A DNA stretch of 64,000 nt from Kribbella pittospori (GTDB lineage Bacteria > Actinomycetota > Actinomycetes > Propionibacteriales > Kribbellaceae): NCBI RefSeq assembly GCF_004331465.1, contig NZ_SJKB01000011.1, positions 1 through 64,000 of the forward strand. Direction: 5' to 3'. Shown piece by piece: positions 26,572 through 34,742 of this stretch. Under the pieces are notes generated by a model. That model ran no database searches. It saw nothing but the letters and a program-made list of their open reading frames with translations, and was not told where the DNA came from. Numbering within the stretch: position 1 is the first letter of the stretch; each line of letters starts with the position of its first letter. The translations under genes were made by a program, and so were the position numbers.

Positions 26572-27369
26572 ATGACCGCACAGCAGGTGGCGCGTAGGTG
26601 GGCTTGGCTGGGCACGTTGCTGGTCGGCGGTGCGCTGTACGTGCTGGTGCTCGCGGTTTTCACCGACACCGGGAACCCGAATCTGTTCCCGACGCTGATC
26701 CTGCTCGGCGCGCTCGTCGTACCGCTGACGTTCGTGACGTTCGCGGCCGGACGGTCCGGGCGCTGGCTGATCGACGGCCCGACGCTCGGTGGATCCCTGC
26801 TGTTCGGCGGCGTGGTCGGTGTGGTCGTCGCCGGCTTGCTCGAGTACGACGCGATGCGGCGACTCGGGACGCTGCCGATGCTCGGGGTCGGGCTGATCGA
26901 GGAGGCGGCGAAGCTCGTCGTGCCGGCCATCCTGGTGCTGTTCTTCGGACACCGGTACCGGACGTCGCTCGGGACCGGGATCGTCATCGGGGTCGCAGTC
27001 GGCACCGGGTTCGCCGTACTGGAGACGATGGGCTACGCCTTCGTCGCGCTGCTGCAGTCCGACGGGAACGTCGGGGCCGCCGAGCGGACCCTGTTCATCC
27101 GCGGCCTGCTCTCGCCGGCCGGGCACGCGGCCTGGACCGGACTGGCCTGCTGGGGACTCTGGCGGTTCGTGATCGTGCCGAGCGGTAAGCACTTCGTCGG
27201 ATTCCTCGGCATGTACGCGCTCGCCGTTGCCCTGCACACCACCTGGGACGGGATCGGCGGCTGGGTCACCTACATCATCGTCGGCGTGATCTCGATCGGC
27301 CTGCTGCTCTACGGCCTGAAGCGAGCGCAGCGGATGGACCAGGCGCGCGTCCCGGTCCCAGCCGCCTAG
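26572..27369 (+). CDS. PrsW-family intramembrane protease-like protein
   Basis: A 265-residue membrane protein with about eight helices and the family's polar motifs: GLIEEAAKLVVPA (the EExxK-type site), FAVLETMGYAF, SPAGHAAWTG and ALHTTWDG. These match the conserved Glu/His residues of PrsW/PrsW-like (CPBP-related) membrane peptidases. In Bacillus, PrsW cuts an anti-sigma factor; no sigma factor is near here, so the substrate is unknown. A GGAGG lies only 1 nt before ATG 26572, so initiation may use the GTG at 26587 or be leaderless. Confidence 0.82.
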   Translation: MTAQQVARRWAWLGTLLVGGALYVLVLAVFTDTGNPNLFPTLILLGALVVPLTFVTFAAGRSGRWLIDGPTLGGSLLFGGVVGVVVAGLLEYDAMRRLGTLPMLGVGLIEEAAKLVVPAILVLFFGHRYRTSLGTGIVIGVAVGTGFAVLETMGYAFVALLQSDGNVGAAERTLFIRGLLSPAGHAAWTGLACWGLWRFVIVPSGKHFVGFLGMYALAVALHTTWDGIGGWVTYIIVGVISIGLLLYGLKRAQRMDQARVPVPAA

Positions 27370-27402
27370 ACAGACCGTCCATGGTGGACCTATTGTCCAC
27401 AC
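27367..27402 (+). promoter_or_regulatory. Promoter and operator of the DauR-like regulator (leaderless)
   Basis: TAGACA (27367-27372), an 18-bp spacer and TATTGT (27391-27396) form a good promoter. The GTG start codon at 27403 falls exactly where transcription should begin, and no Shine-Dalgarno is present. Over the -10 lie alternating half-sites GTCCA (27377), TGGAC (27385) and GTCCA (27395), including the palindrome GTGGAC-CTATT-GTCCAC. This is a likely autoregulatory operator; the binding protein is inferred. Confidence 0.6.
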
Positions 27403-28029
27403 GTGAAGCCGGATCAACTCGCACCGCTCGGTGACGCCCTGGCGCGGCTGCTGTCGCCGCACGCCGAGGTGGTGCTGCACGACGCCGTGACCGACGAGGT
27501 CGCCGGGATCTGGAACCCGCTGTCCGGCCGCGAGCCCGGCGAGCCTTCACTCCTCGGCGAGCTGGCCGAGCTGACCGCGACCGGCGAGGGCGTCTACGGC
27601 CCTTACCCGAAGACACTGCCCGACGGCCGCCGGCTGTCCAGCGTGAGTGCTGTCATCCGCGACGACGACGGCAAACCGGCGTACGTCCTGTGCATCAACG
27701 TCGACCGGACCGCCTTCGAAGACGCTTCGCGGCTGTTGGCCGCCTTCGCGGCGCCGGTGGCCGGGCAGCCGCGGGTTCTGTTCGAGCACGACTGGTCCGA
27801 GACGCTCAACGAGATCGTCGGTGCGTACGTCCGCGAGCGCGGCGCCACGGTCGACCGGCTGACCCGCGCGGACCGGCTCGAGGTGCTCGGTCAGCTGGAC
27901 GCCGCCGGCGTCCTGAGTCAGCGGCGATCGGTCCCGGCCGTTGCTCGCGCGCTCCGGATCTCCCGATCCGCGCTCTATCAACTGCTCGCCGAGGCGCGGA
28001 AGGAACCCGCCGATGCCGACCCTGCCTGA
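27403..28029 (+). CDS. YheO/DauR-like PAS-HTH transcriptional regulator
   Basis: A 208-residue regulator. The N-terminal YheO-like PAS domain (about 1-110) includes LSPHAEVVLHDAVTDEVAGI and YVLCINVDRTAFEDA. The C-terminal DauR-type HTH includes RLEVLGQLDAAGVLSQRRSV and ARALRISRSALYQLLAEA. DauR represses D-arginine catabolism in Pseudomonas. Here the regulator overlaps an aminotransferase gene by 17 bp, and an ornithine cyclodeaminase-family gene follows, so a role in amino acid catabolism is likely. The start is a GTG that appears leaderless. Confidence 0.88.
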   Translation: MKPDQLAPLGDALARLLSPHAEVVLHDAVTDEVAGIWNPLSGREPGEPSLLGELAELTATGEGVYGPYPKTLPDGRRLSSVSAVIRDDDGKPAYVLCINVDRTAFEDASRLLAAFAAPVAGQPRVLFEHDWSETLNEIVGAYVRERGATVDRLTRADRLEVLGQLDAAGVLSQRRSVPAVARALRISRSALYQLLAEARKEPADADPA

Positions 28030-29143
28030 CTTCCGGCTGGAGACCTACTTCGCGCAGTGGGAGTTCAGTGCGCGCTACCACCTGACGGCGTCGGACGCGC
28101 AGACATTGTCGCTGGCCGAGCTGCTCGCGTTGGCCGGCGACGACGGCCGGGAGCGGTGGGAGACGCTGGCCCTCGGCTACACCGAGACGCGCGGACTGCC
28201 CGCGCTGCGCGAGGAGATCGCCGCGACGTACGAGCACGCCGAGGCGGATGACGTATTGTGCTTCGCCGGGGCCGAGGAGGCGCTCTACCTGGCGATGCGG
28301 ACGTTGCTCGAGCCCACGGATCATGCAGTGGTCCTGACCCCGAACTACCAGGCGGCAGAGACGGTCCCGCTGTCGGTGTGCGAGGTCAGCGGTGTCGCGC
28401 TGCGGCCCGAGGACGGCTGGGCGCTCGACGTCGACGCGATCGAAGCCGCACTCCGGCCGAACACCCGGATGGTGTCGGTGAACTTCCCGAACAACCCGAC
28501 CGGGGCGGTCCCGTCGCTCGACAGCTGGTATCGCCTGGTGCGGCTGTGCGACGAGCGCGGGATCACGCTGTTCAGCGACGAGGTGTACCGCGGGCTGGAA
28601 CTCTCCGCGCCATCGTTGCCGCAAGCAACAGATCTGTCCGGTACGGCGCTCTCCCTGAACGTGATGTCCAAGGCATACGGGCTGCCCGGCCTCCGGATCG
28701 GCTGGATCGCCTGCCGGGATCGGGCCGTGCTGGACAAGCTCGAGCGCGCCAAGCACTACACGACCATCTGCAACTCCGCGCCGAGCGAAGTGCTCGCGCT
28801 GATCGCACTGCGGGCCCGCGAGCAGGTGCTCGACCGCAACCGCGGGATCGTCGCGGAGAATCTGCCGATCTTCACTGAGTTCTTCGCGCGCTATCCCGAG
28901 CTGTTCGAGTTCACCGCACCGGACGGCGGCTGCGTCTGCTTCCCGCGCTACCTTGGTGCGGACGGTGTCGAGGCCATGTGCACTGACGTCGTCGAACAGG
29001 CCGGCGTACTGCTGCTGCCGTCGAGCATCTACGGCTCGGCGCTGACGGAGAGCCCGACCGACCGCTTCCGGGTCGGCATCGGGCGGAGCGATCCTGGTGA
29101 GGCCTTGACCGTGTGGGGCGAATGGTTGGAGAAGCGCGGATGA
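28013..29143 (+). CDS. PLP-dependent class I/II aminotransferase
   Basis: A 376-residue fold-type I aminotransferase. It has NFPNNPTGAVPS (substrate/PLP Asn), FSDEVYRGLE (PLP Asp), LNVMSKAYGLPGLRIGW with the Schiff-base lysine, and the C-terminal arginine in FRVGIGR. It resembles the clade that acts on basic or modified amino acids, but the substrate cannot be fixed. ATG 28013 has AAGGA upstream and lies inside the regulator's 3' end. It overlaps the next gene by 4 bp, so the three genes form one operon. Confidence 0.92.
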   Translation: MPTLPDFRLETYFAQWEFSARYHLTASDAQTLSLAELLALAGDDGRERWETLALGYTETRGLPALREEIAATYEHAEADDVLCFAGAEEALYLAMRTLLEPTDHAVVLTPNYQAAETVPLSVCEVSGVALRPEDGWALDVDAIEAALRPNTRMVSVNFPNNPTGAVPSLDSWYRLVRLCDERGITLFSDEVYRGLELSAPSLPQATDLSGTALSLNVMSKAYGLPGLRIGWIACRDRAVLDKLERAKHYTTICNSAPSEVLALIALRAREQVLDRNRGIVAENLPIFTEFFARYPELFEFTAPDGGCVCFPRYLGADGVEAMCTDVVEQAGVLLLPSSIYGSALTESPTDRFRVGIGRSDPGEALTVWGEWLEKRG

Positions 29144-30060
29144 CGCTGCCGGTGATCGGTCTGACCGAGATCACGAGAATCGCCACACCAGATCGGGTCT
29201 TCGGCGCGGTTCGCGATGCCTTGATCGCCCACGCCGAGGGTCGTACGTCGGTCCCGGCGCCGATGGTGCTGGACTTCCCGGAGCACGCCGGCGACTGCCA
29301 CGTGAAGGCCGGGTACGTCGACGGGTCGCCGTACTTCGTGGTGAAGGTCGCCAGCACGTTCGCCTCGGTCAACAACGGGCTGATGCTTCTCGTCGACGCG
29401 ACGAACGGCGCTCCGGCCGCGGTGCTCGCCGACGAGGGCTTGCTAACCGCGTGGCGTACGGCGGCCGCCGGGGCGCTGATCACCGACGCGATGACACCTC
29501 CCGACGTGGATGAGGTCGCGGTCCTCGGGACGGGCGAGCAGGCTCGGATGCAGGTGCAGTGGTTGTGCGAATTGCGCCCGCTGCGCCGGGTCAAGGTCTG
29601 GGGTCGTCGTCCCGAGGCTGTGGAGGCTCTCTGTGCGGTCTTCGCCGAGGACGGCCTGGATGCGCGGCCCGACGGACTGGACGGTGCGGCGTGCGTGATC
29701 GCGACGACCGCTGCCCGGGAGCCGTTGCCGGTCGAGGCGTTCCGGTCCGCGCTGCACATCACCGGGATCGGGACCGACATGCCCGGCAAGGGTGAGTTGC
29801 CGGTCGAGGTGTTCGCGGGTGCGGTCATCGCCACCGACGACCACGCGCAGTGCCTCGATCACGGTGACTTCGGGAACGCCGTACGGGCTGGTGTCGTGGG
29901 CAACGACGTCGACCTGGCGGTCGGCGCCGTACTGCGGGACGGCGTGGATCGGAGCCGCCGGTCGGTGGCCGATCTGACCGGGATCGGTGCGGCCGACGCC
30001 GCGGTGGCGAGCGCCGTACTGGCCAGGGCGACTGCTAACGAGTCAATTTCCCGTCAGTAG
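29140..30060 (+). CDS. Ornithine cyclodeaminase/mu-crystallin family protein
   Basis: A 306-residue member of the OCD/mu-crystallin family. Visible are the substrate region VKVASTFASVNNGLMLLVDA, the LTAWRTAAAGALITD segment and the NAD(P)-binding glycine motif VAVLGTGEQARMQ. Members are ornithine cyclodeaminases, alanine dehydrogenases or ketimine reductases. It is the last gene of the DauR-like operon (4-bp overlap with the aminotransferase), so it likely processes the same amino acid or the imine made from it. Confidence 0.9.
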   Translation: MTLPVIGLTEITRIATPDRVFGAVRDALIAHAEGRTSVPAPMVLDFPEHAGDCHVKAGYVDGSPYFVVKVASTFASVNNGLMLLVDATNGAPAAVLADEGLLTAWRTAAAGALITDAMTPPDVDEVAVLGTGEQARMQVQWLCELRPLRRVKVWGRRPEAVEALCAVFAEDGLDARPDGLDGAACVIATTAAREPLPVEAFRSALHITGIGTDMPGKGELPVEVFAGAVIATDDHAQCLDHGDFGNAVRAGVVGNDVDLAVGAVLRDGVDRSRRSVADLTGIGAADAAVASAVLARATANESISRQ

Positions 30061-30415
30061 GGTGAGACAGCCGCGCCGAGGCATGGACAACGTGTGCTGG
30101 ACTGAGTACGGTCCGTAAACGGCGTCCGCACCACGCCACCGCAGGAGGGCCGCTCGTCTGGGGCCGTGCCCTCCACCTGTGCGGTGAGGTGCTGCCCGCC
30201 AGTAGCGCCTCACTGGTGGATGGGCAGAGCGGCCCGCGGCGGCTCGTCGCGGCCTGATGGGGGCCCATACACCCAGGTGGGGCGGTTGAGCATCACTCAC
30301 ATGCTCACCGCCCCACCGACTCAATTCACCGACGGTTTCACCGCCGGACGTTCGGTGACCCGATCCGGTGGGCAGACTGAGGACGACCGGACCCCAACCG
30401 CCCCTGGGAGTTGCC
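30061..30415. other. Gene-free 355-bp stretch with one strong hairpin
   Basis: No gene is evident. At 30276-30317 a 17-bp stem with a single bulged T (starting GGTGGGGCGG, closing CCGCCCCACC) encloses the loop CACTCAC. There is no T-run. It may end the upstream amino-acid operon or act in the leader of the endonuclease gene 98 bp further on. I could not identify a riboswitch class. Confidence 0.45.
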
Positions 30416-31543
30416 GTGCCCATTCCACGCGCACTTCGTCCCGCCCTGGTCGTCTCCGTTGTGCTCGCCCTGCTCGGCTTCGGCATCACGCCGTCGACCG
30501 CGGCGACCACCGCGACGATCTCCGTCAGTACGGCGATCGGCCGGCAGGACGGATCCACCGCGACGGTCGAGGGGTACGTGGTCGGTCAGCCGACCGCGAC
30601 CAGCACCGTTGTCCGGAGCAACTTCCCGAACGACTACGCACTCGCGCTGGCGGACTCGGCCGCGCAGACCAGTACGTCGGCGATGCTGTATGTCCAGATC
30701 CCTTCCGCGTTCAGGGCGTCGTACGGACTGCAGAGCAACCCTGGACGTCTCGGTCAGAAGATCACGGTGACCGGGACGCTGGCGGCGTACTTCTCGCATC
30801 CGGGGCTGAAGAACGCGACGGCGTTCGGCGGCGGCTCGGGTGATCCGGGGCCGGATCCGGGTGACTACTACGCCGGCGCCGAGGGCAAGAGCGGTCCCGC
30901 ACTGAAGGCCGCGCTGCACACGATCATCTCGAGTCAGACCAAGCTCACCTACGACCAGGTCTGGAACGCGCTGAAGGACACCGACCAGGACCCGGCGAAC
31001 AGCAACAACGTGATCGACATCTACTCCGGCCGGTCGCAGAGCAAGAGCAGCAACGGCGGCGACCCCGACGACTGGAACCGCGAACACGTCTGGGCCAAGT
31101 CCCACGGCGACTTCGGTACGGCGACCGGTCCCGGCACCGACATCCACCACCTGCGGCCCGAGGACGTGTCGGTGAACGGTGCGCGCGGCAACCTCGACTT
31201 CGACAACGGCGGCTCAGCGGTCGCCCAGTGCTCCGACTGCACCGCGGACTCCGACTCCTTCGCCCCGCGTCCGGCCGCCCGCGGCGACGTGGCTCGGATG
31301 ATCTTCTACATGGCGGTCCGGTACGACGGCGGCGACGGCTTCGCCGACCTCGAGCCGAACAACTCCGTCAACAACGGCTCCGCCCCGGCGATCGGCAAAC
31401 TCTCCGTCCTCAAGGCCTGGGCCGCCGCCGACCCCCCCGACGCCTTCGAGAAGCGCCGCAACGAGGTCATCTACACCACCTACCAACACAACCGAAACCC
31501 CTTCATAGACCACCCCGAATGGATAACCTCCATCTGGCCCTGA
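30416..31543 (+). CDS. Secreted endonuclease I family nuclease with N-terminal OB-like domain
   Basis: A 375-residue exported nuclease. The signal peptide is ALRPALVVSVVLALLGFGIT with a STAATTA cleavage region. An OB/DUF6359-like domain follows (TVEGYVVGQPTATSTVV to KITVTGTLAAYF), then a GDPGPDPGD linker. The endonuclease I domain (about 155-375) has DDWNREHVWAKSHGDFG, TDIHHLRPEDVSVNGARGN and FYMAVRYDGGDG. The His/Asn residues in these motifs bind Mg2+. It probably degrades extracellular DNA or RNA. GTG 30416 has GGGAG 6 nt upstream. Confidence 0.88.
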   Translation: MPIPRALRPALVVSVVLALLGFGITPSTAATTATISVSTAIGRQDGSTATVEGYVVGQPTATSTVVRSNFPNDYALALADSAAQTSTSAMLYVQIPSAFRASYGLQSNPGRLGQKITVTGTLAAYFSHPGLKNATAFGGGSGDPGPDPGDYYAGAEGKSGPALKAALHTIISSQTKLTYDQVWNALKDTDQDPANSNNVIDIYSGRSQSKSSNGGDPDDWNREHVWAKSHGDFGTATGPGTDIHHLRPEDVSVNGARGNLDFDNGGSAVAQCSDCTADSDSFAPRPAARGDVARMIFYMAVRYDGGDGFADLEPNNSVNNGSAPAIGKLSVLKAWAAADPPDAFEKRRNEVIYTTYQHNRNPFIDHPEWITSIWP

Positions 31544-31674
31544 CCGATCTGCCCCGCGCTGCCCCGCCCTGCCCCACGATCTGCCCTTCGCGCCGGTCAC
31601 TTGCGTGCTCCACAGTGGTGGGGACACGGAATGTGGCTAGAATCGAAGGAGGGAAAGTGGCCATAGGAGGTCTG

Positions 31675-31929
31675 ATGGACGTCGGGATCCGGGAGTTGCG
31701 CGACGGGCTGAGCCGCCATCTCGCCGAGGTGCGCGAGGGACGAACCATCACCATCACGGACCACGGCAAGCCGATCGCCCGCATCGTGCCGGTCGACGGC
31801 CCGACCAGGTTGCAGCAACTGGTGGCAGAGGGGAAGGCGCGGCCGCCGCTTCAGAAGAAGCGTCCGGCACGAATCCCCAGCAAGGCCGACGGCATTGTCA
31901 GCGACCTGATCGCGGAGCAGAGGCGATGA
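31675..31929 (+). CDS. Phd/YefM-type antitoxin (VapB role)
   Basis: An 84-residue antitoxin. The N-terminal Phd/YefM fold is MDVGIRELRDGLSRHLAEVR followed by TITITDHGKPIARIVPV. The charged C-terminus (LQKKRPARIPSKADGIVSD) should wrap the toxin. ATG 31675 follows AGGAGG at 4-nt spacing. A TAGAAT at 31638-31643 is a candidate -10. It overlaps the PIN toxin gene by 4 bp; the complex would repress this promoter. Confidence 0.93.
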   Translation: MDVGIRELRDGLSRHLAEVREGRTITITDHGKPIARIVPVDGPTRLQQLVAEGKARPPLQKKRPARIPSKADGIVSDLIAEQRR

Positions 31930-32366
31930 TCTGTTACTTCGACACCTCAGCCTTCGTCCCGCTGCTGATTCCCGAGCCGGTTTCCCCCGTCTGCCGCCGG
32001 TTGTGGGACGACGCCGATGACGTCGTCACCACGCGACTGCTCTATGTCGAGGCCGCTGCAGCCTTGGCGCGGGCGGTGCGCTGTCACCGGATCACTCACG
32101 CTCGGGAAGCAGAGGCGCTAGGGGATCTCGATCGCTATTGGCGAGAGATGGCTGTCATCGATCCGACGGAGCCGGTCGTCCGCAGGGCGGCCGCGTTGGC
32201 TTCGTCGCAGGCGCTTCGAGGGTACGACGCTGTGCATTGTGCGACAGCGGAGACTGTCGACGCGCGAGACCTGCTCTTCGCATCCGGTGACCAGAAGCAG
32301 CTGGAAGCCGGCGAGAAGCTCGGGTTCTACATCGCGGACGTCAACGAGCCGGAGCTCAGCGGGTAG
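31926..32366 (+). CDS. vapC: PIN-domain toxin, VapC family
   Basis: A 146-residue PIN ribonuclease. Acidic metal-binding residues are seen in MICYFDTSAFVPLL, LLYVEAAAALARAV, GYDAVHCATAE and LFASGDQKQLEAG, matching the usual D-E-D-D pattern. It cuts specific RNAs, commonly initiator tRNA or rRNA loops; the target is not predictable. It overlaps the antitoxin by 4 bp, the classic TA layout. Confidence 0.94.
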   Translation: MICYFDTSAFVPLLIPEPVSPVCRRLWDDADDVVTTRLLYVEAAAALARAVRCHRITHAREAEALGDLDRYWREMAVIDPTEPVVRRAAALASSQALRGYDAVHCATAETVDARDLLFASGDQKQLEAGEKLGFYIADVNEPELSG

Positions 32367-32419
32367 CCGGGCTGGCTCGTCACGGCGGGGCAGGGGCTGG
32401 GGTTGGTGGGTTAGGGTTT

Positions 32420-32435
32420 GTTAGGTAGGCCTAAC
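32420..32435 (+). promoter_or_regulatory. Possible iron-box upstream of the siderophore-interacting protein gene
   Basis: GTTAGG-TAGG-CCTAAC is an inverted repeat 24 bp before the start codon. It resembles the DmdR/IdeR site (consensus TTAGGTTAGGCTAACCTAA) at 13 of 19 positions when aligned from 32421, with a slightly wider centre. Iron-dependent repression of the downstream gene would make sense; binding is inferred. Confidence 0.5.
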
Positions 32436-32459
32436 TTCCGCTGAGAGGACTGTGGTCGT

Positions 32460-33287
32460 GTGACCAGCCCCGCACCCCGTCGTAATCGCGTGTGCAAGCG
32501 CGCGACTGTTCGCCGTACCGAACAGATCACTCCGCACATGATTCGGGTTGTGTTCAGCTCCGAGGACTTCGCGGACAACGGATTCACCGACCACTACGTG
32601 AAGCTGCTGTTCTGCCAGCCGGGTGTCGAGTACCCGGAGCCGCTCGACATGGGTGTGGTCCGGGAGACGTACCCGCGCGAGCAGTGGCCGACGATGCGGA
32701 CCTACACCGTGCGCAGCTGGGACGACGACACGAAGGAACTCGCGATCGACTTCGTCTACCACGGCGACGAGGGCGTCGCCGGGCCGTGGGCCGCGGCGGC
32801 CAAGCCGGGCGACGTGCTGTGGTTCAACGGTCCGGGTGGCGCCTACGCGCCGGACGAGGCGGCGGCCTGGCACCTGCTGGTCGGCGACGAGAGTGCCCTG
32901 CCGGCGATCGGTTCCGCGGTCGAGCAGTTGCCGCCGGGTGCGCGGGCGACGGTCCTGGTCGAGGTGGAGGACGAGACCGAGGAGCAGAAGCTCAGCGGCT
33001 CCGGCGACGTCGACGTGACCTGGTTCCACCGCGCGGGCACGTCGGACGGTCGTGGCGACGGGCTGGTCGCCGCGTTCGAGTCGCTCGACTTCCCGGCCGG
33101 CGACGTTCAGGTGTTCGTGCACGGCGAGGCCGGTTTCGTGTTCCGGATCCGCAAGAACCTCTTCCAGGAGCGCGGCCTGCCGCGTGAGCGGGTCTCGCTG
33201 TCCGGCTACTGGCGGCTGGGCAAGAACGAGGACGGCTGGCAGGCGGAGAAGGCCGAGACCGCCCGCAAGGAGCGCGAGGGTTCCTGA
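32460..33287 (+). CDS. Siderophore-interacting protein (FAD-dependent ferric-siderophore reductase)
   Basis: A 275-residue SIP/ViuB family flavoprotein. The FAD-binding barrel includes the motif MRTYTVRSWDDDTKELAIDF; the NAD(P)-binding-like part includes HLLVGDESALPAIGSAVEQL; the C-terminus has FVHGEAGFVFRIRKNL and LSGYWRLGKNEDGW. It releases iron from siderophores by reduction in the cytoplasm. GTG 32460 has AGAGGA upstream. No siderophore uptake genes are next to it. Confidence 0.93.
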   Translation: MTSPAPRRNRVCKRATVRRTEQITPHMIRVVFSSEDFADNGFTDHYVKLLFCQPGVEYPEPLDMGVVRETYPREQWPTMRTYTVRSWDDDTKELAIDFVYHGDEGVAGPWAAAAKPGDVLWFNGPGGAYAPDEAAAWHLLVGDESALPAIGSAVEQLPPGARATVLVEVEDETEEQKLSGSGDVDVTWFHRAGTSDGRGDGLVAAFESLDFPAGDVQVFVHGEAGFVFRIRKNLFQERGLPRERVSLSGYWRLGKNEDGWQAEKAETARKEREGS

Positions 33288-33332
33288 CGCCGGCAGGCGA
33301 ACCAGGTCGGCCCGCGCGGCATCGTACGAAGC

Positions 33333-34013
33333 ATGGATGACCCTGCCTCGTTCGCTCGTTTCGCGGCCGGGTACGACCGGTTCGTCAGCCTGCAGCCCGG
33401 GCAGCACGTCGAGTGGGTGCTCGGGCTCGGGCTGCACGGCCGGCGTGCGCTCGATGTCGGGTGCGGCTCCGGACATGCGGCCGAGCGGCTGGCCGGGCAG
33501 TTCGACCACGTCGTCGGCGTCGACCTGAGCGAGCCGATGATCGAGCTCGCCCGCCGGACCCGGTCCCGGCCGAACCTCGAGTACCGCACGGCCGACGTGT
33601 TCACGATCGACGACGCCGGCTTCGACCTGGTCTACAGCCACACGATGATGCACCACCTGCCCGACTACCGGGCCGGCCTCGAACACCTCAAGAGCCTGGT
33701 CCGGCCGGGCGGCACGGTCGCGATCGTCGACAACGTGAGCGATCGCTACCCGACCCCACCGCGATATCTGTACGTGCTCGGTGCCTGGCTGGGGTTCCGA
33801 CGGCAGATCGCCCGGCTGGGGCTGCGGGACGCGTGGTTCGAGTTCCGGTTCTGGCACAGCAAGCCGTGGCTCGATCACCTGGCCAGCGACCGCTACCTGT
33901 CCCGCGCCCAGTTCCGTGAGCTGTACGACGGCGTCTTCCCGGGAGCGCAGTACGACGACCTCGGGTTCGCGCTGGCTATGCGATGGACCTGCGCCGGTCC
34001 AGAAGCTCGATGA
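33333..34013 (+). CDS. Class I SAM-dependent methyltransferase
   Basis: A 226-residue methyltransferase with motif I ALDVGCGSGHAAERLAG, motif II GVDLSEPMIELARR, post-motifs in FDLVYSHTMMHHLPD and VRPGGTVAIVDNV. The fold is UbiE/Methyltransf_11-like with a longer C-terminal helical part. The substrate is unknown. Its last 38 bp overlap the convergent membrane protein gene. Confidence 0.9.
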   Translation: MDDPASFARFAAGYDRFVSLQPGQHVEWVLGLGLHGRRALDVGCGSGHAAERLAGQFDHVVGVDLSEPMIELARRTRSRPNLEYRTADVFTIDDAGFDLVYSHTMMHHLPDYRAGLEHLKSLVRPGGTVAIVDNVSDRYPTPPRYLYVLGAWLGFRRQIARLGLRDAWFEFRFWHSKPWLDHLASDRYLSRAQFRELYDGVFPGAQYDDLGFALAMRWTCAGPEAR

Positions 34014-34695
34014 GGGTCGGAGCCTGGTTGCTCGGCAGGACCCAGTCGTCGCCGGACGCCTGCAGGATGATCGCCGGCCCCTCGGTCGCGACCGGGTGTG
34101 GAATCGCGATCGGGAACTTGAGCCGCTCGGCCCCACTCAGCGACACCTCGAAGGTCCCGGTGATCGCGGCCAACGGATACGACCGCGACTGCTCCTCGGA
34201 CCGCGGGAACGGATGACCCTGGATCGTCACTGACTCGGCGCCGAGCAGTACAGCGGCCAGCGGCATCCCGCGCAACCGGAAGACCAGCTCGTACGGCGTC
34301 TCCGCCAGTTCAGGTACGACGGGAACCAGCAGCGCACGATCCGCGGCACGGGCCAACGCGAGCCCCGCGACCAGTCCGACGATGAGCGCCGGCAATGCCA
34401 TAAGCGCCGGCCACCAGACGCCGAGCACCAGCGGATAGAGCGTCGCGAACAACCCAGCGATCCCGCCGAACAGCCCGCCGACGCCGGCCCACCAACGCGG
34501 CATGTACCGATGCCGTCGCCAGAGGATCCACCCGAACACGAGCATCCCGGCCGGCACGACGCAACCGATCCAGGTCGCGGCCGATCCCTTCGTGCTGATC
34601 CACGCCACGATCCCGAGCAACACCAGCGGGATCCCCAGATACGTCACTGCCACCACGCGTTGCACTCGCCGGTGCCGGCGTTCCACCTCGGTCAC
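33976..34695 (-). CDS. Hypothetical membrane protein with four transmembrane helices
   Basis: About 239 residues. The N-terminal half holds four hydrophobic segments (VTYLGIPLVLLGIVAWIS, WIGCVVPAGMLVFGWILW, GVGGLFGGIAGLFATLYPLVL, LMALPALIVGLVAGLALA). The C-terminal half is a soluble domain with no recognised motif (LVFRLRGMPLAAVLL, PLAAITGTFEVSLSG). The start is unclear: GTG 34695 is used, GTG 34728 is possible, and neither has a Shine-Dalgarno. It is convergent with the methyltransferase (38-bp overlap) and divergent from the phosphotransferase gene. Confidence 0.65.
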   Translation of the reverse strand: MTEVERRHRRVQRVVAVTYLGIPLVLLGIVAWISTKGSAATWIGCVVPAGMLVFGWILWRRHRYMPRWWAGVGGLFGGIAGLFATLYPLVLGVWWPALMALPALIVGLVAGLALARAADRALLVPVVPELAETPYELVFRLRGMPLAAVLLGAESVTIQGHPFPRSEEQSRSYPLAAITGTFEVSLSGAERLKFPIAIPHPVATEGPAIILQASGDDWVLPSNQAPTLIELLDRRRSIA

Positions 34696-34742
34696 GGAGA
34701 AAACCCAAGCACATCCGACCCGAACCACCTACTGTGCCGAGG

